This document shows, piece by piece, positions 4,165 to 5,434 of a stretch of 5,434 nucleotides of DNA (position 1 is its first letter; each line of letters begins with the position of its first letter). Under the pieces are notes generated by a model. It did not search any database. It was not told where the DNA came from and saw only the letters and a list, made by a program, of their open reading frames with translations. The translations under genes and the position numbers were made by a program. The DNA is from Bog-366 sp964501985. Its GTDB lineage: Bacteria; Acidobacteriota; Terriglobia; UBA7540. Location of the stretch: NCBI GenBank assembly GCA_964501985.1, contig CAZCVY010000369.1:1-5434 (forward strand), read 5' to 3'.

Positions 4165-5434
4165 CTACCGCTCCACCTGCTTATACACAATAATAATCGC
4201 TCCCGGCTGATCCTCGATCGCTACGGGCAGGCCTTTCTCCAAAAGCTCGCGCCCGCTGAACCTCGTTTCGCCTGGCGCGTCGAGATTGGTGACGGTGTAT
4301 TCTGCCCCGGGGTCGAGGCCGCGAAGCTTGAACCGAACCTTTTCAATGGGACTCTGCGAACGCCGGAATGCCTGCACCATGCCATCGCCTGTCGCCGAGC
4401 GATTGAACTGCCACGCCACCCACGCGCTATCCTCCGTGGTATAGGGCATCAGGGGATAGTAGTCGCCGTAGAAGTACGGCGCCACTTGCCGCCACTGGGC
4501 TGCCAACCGCTGGAGCGCGGGAAAATCGACGTTCTTGCTGCGAGGATCGGGGCCCGCACCCAGAGCCAGCGCCATGGTGCTGCGGAAGGAGTAAGGGTTG
4601 GACGACCGGATGCCGGTGCCGAAGTACGGAACCCACAGGGCCAGCCCGTAAGTGAGATCCTGCATGGCGGGCGGATCGTCAATACCGTAATCGCTTCGCC
4701 ACAGAGGGACCGCGCGGCGCAGGGTCTCGAGATCGTCCCGCCGTCCGCCGCTCGCGCAGGTATCGATAAGCATATCGGGATGCCGCCGCCGTAATTCATC
4801 CCAATAAGCCAAGTAGCCGGTCACATGGCGGATTTCCGTAATGCCCTGACGGTCGGGGGCGTCGTTGGCTCGCCAAATGTCCAGCGGATCGAAGTTGAAA
4901 TCCTGCCGATAGAGGTCAATTCCCTGCTCCGTAAGCAACTGGTCCACATGGTCGGTGAGCCACTTCAGTGCGTCGGGGTTGCCGAGATAGAGCAGCTTGT
5001 TGCCTCCCTCCTTTCCTAGCAACCACTCCGGGTGATTTTCCCAGAGCCACGAGCCGGCGGTGACGCGCTCGGGCTCAAACCATACGATGGTCTTGGCGCC
5101 GTGGGCGTGAGCGAAGTCGGAAATGGGGCGGAGGCCGTGCGGAAAGCGCTCGGGGTCAGGGTCCCAGGTCCCGGTGTTCCACCAACCATTCATCAAGTGA
5201 TACCAGCCCGCGTCCATCCACCAGTAGTCAAACTTCCACCCATGGTCGAAATACTGCTGCATGAAGTCCTTCTGGTTCTGTTCGTTCGCGCCTTGCATCT
5301 CGAGGGTGTAACTGTTGGTTCCCGACGAAAGGATTGGAGCGGGCAACTGGCCGCCGGGGCGCGGCAAGTTGTGCGCAAGCATCCAACGCCGCCAAACGTT
5401 TTGCCCATCGATCCAATCGCCACGCCAAAACACC
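4165..5434 (-). CDS. GH36-type alpha-galactosidase-like glycosidase, C-terminal part (5' end outside window)
   Basis: The minus-strand frame is open to the right edge. The only start-like codon there is a GTG that reads as an internal valine, so the N-terminal beta-sandwich domain of this family (usual length around 700 residues) is missing. Counting from that edge, 422 residues are visible. The (beta/alpha)8 catalytic domain spans about 30-330: FDYWWMDAGWY (68-78), the KTIVWFEPERV strand (114-124), LYRQDFNF (174-181) with D178 as likely nucleophile, CASGGRRDDLETLRR (226-240), and WRSDYG (245-250) with D248 as likely acid/base. A C-terminal beta-rich domain follows from about 335. Clan D enzymes are retaining alpha-galactosidases or alpha-N-acetylgalactosaminidases that remove terminal alpha-galactosyl residues. 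The exact substrate is not determined, and RQDFN differs from the KWDxNR of typical melibiases. Whether it is secreted cannot be seen. Confidence 0.92.
   Translation of the reverse strand, partial: VFWRGDWIDGQNVWRRWMLAHNLPRPGGQLPAPILSSGTNSYTLEMQGANEQNQKDFMQQYFDHGWKFDYWWMDAGWYHLMNGWWNTGTWDPDPERFPHGLRPISDFAHAHGAKTIVWFEPERVTAGSWLWENHPEWLLGKEGGNKLLYLGNPDALKWLTDHVDQLLTEQGIDLYRQDFNFDPLDIWRANDAPDRQGITEIRHVTGYLAYWDELRRRHPDMLIDTCASGGRRDDLETLRRAVPLWRSDYGIDDPPAMQDLTYGLALWVPYFGTGIRSSNPYSFRSTMALALGAGPDPRSKNVDFPALQRLAAQWRQVAPYFYGDYYPLMPYTTEDSAWVAWQFNRSATGDGMVQAFRRSQSPIEKVRFKLRGLDPGAEYTVTNLDAPGETRFSGRELLEKGLPVAIEDQPGAIIIVYKQVER

Noticed and set aside
4069..4794. A 241-codon plus-strand open frame
   Set aside because: It lies wholly antisense to the clear GH36-type gene apart from its first bases; it is a shadow of that GC-rich coding sequence.
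1..5434. CRISPR array, tRNA, rRNA, insertion sequence or attachment site
   Set aside because: No regularly spaced repeats, cloverleaf-like sequence, transposase or integrase coding, or terminal inverted repeats with target duplication were seen on either strand.

Overview
The window looks like a chromosomal segment of a free-living, moderately GC-rich soil bacterium. The best guess is Acidobacteriota: a multi-S1-domain protein with that style of C-terminus, a CsbD-like protein, a DUF2934-like protein, a secreted serine hydrolase and a GH36 alpha-galactosidase-like enzyme occur together. This taxonomic call is inference from gene content. There is no rRNA, tRNA, IS element, integrase or CRISPR array.

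Layout, left to right. (1) 2-547 (+): C-terminal part of an S1-domain RNA-binding protein whose start lies off the window. (2) 548-728: spacer with a perfect 15-bp tandem duplication and an imperfect stem-loop. (3) 729-2162 (+): complete secreted serine hydrolase of the beta-lactamase/S12 family. (4) 2163-2456: no convincing gene, but a strong palindrome, a 15-codon mini-ORF with a good ribosome-binding site, and a second hairpin. (5) 2457-2846 (-): two very small genes in tandem, a 26-residue hydrophobic membrane peptide followed by a 59-residue CsbD-like protein. (6) 2847-3208: divergent regulatory region with inverted repeats and a good sigma-70-type promoter facing right. (7) 3209-3484 (+): 91-residue DUF2934-like protein with an internal duplication. 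(8) 3485-3729: spacer with a hairpin just before the next gene. (9) 3730-4053 (+): unrecognised 107-residue acidic protein. (10) 4054-4164: convergent junction with two hairpins, one per strand. (11) 4165-5434 (-): C-terminal part of a GH36-type alpha-galactosidase, its N-terminus beyond the right edge.

The genes do not form one pathway. The middle is a cluster of small, probably stress- or envelope-related genes arranged divergently (hydrophobic peptide and csbD to the left, DUF2934 to the right). It is flanked by a secreted hydrolase and a glycosidase that fit a saprophytic lifestyle. I found no defence system, mobile element or other clearly new system. The most noteworthy items are the very small genes, the internal repeat in the DUF2934-like protein, the repeated 9-mer between the two minus-strand small genes, the orphan 107-residue protein, and the structured non-coding stretches.
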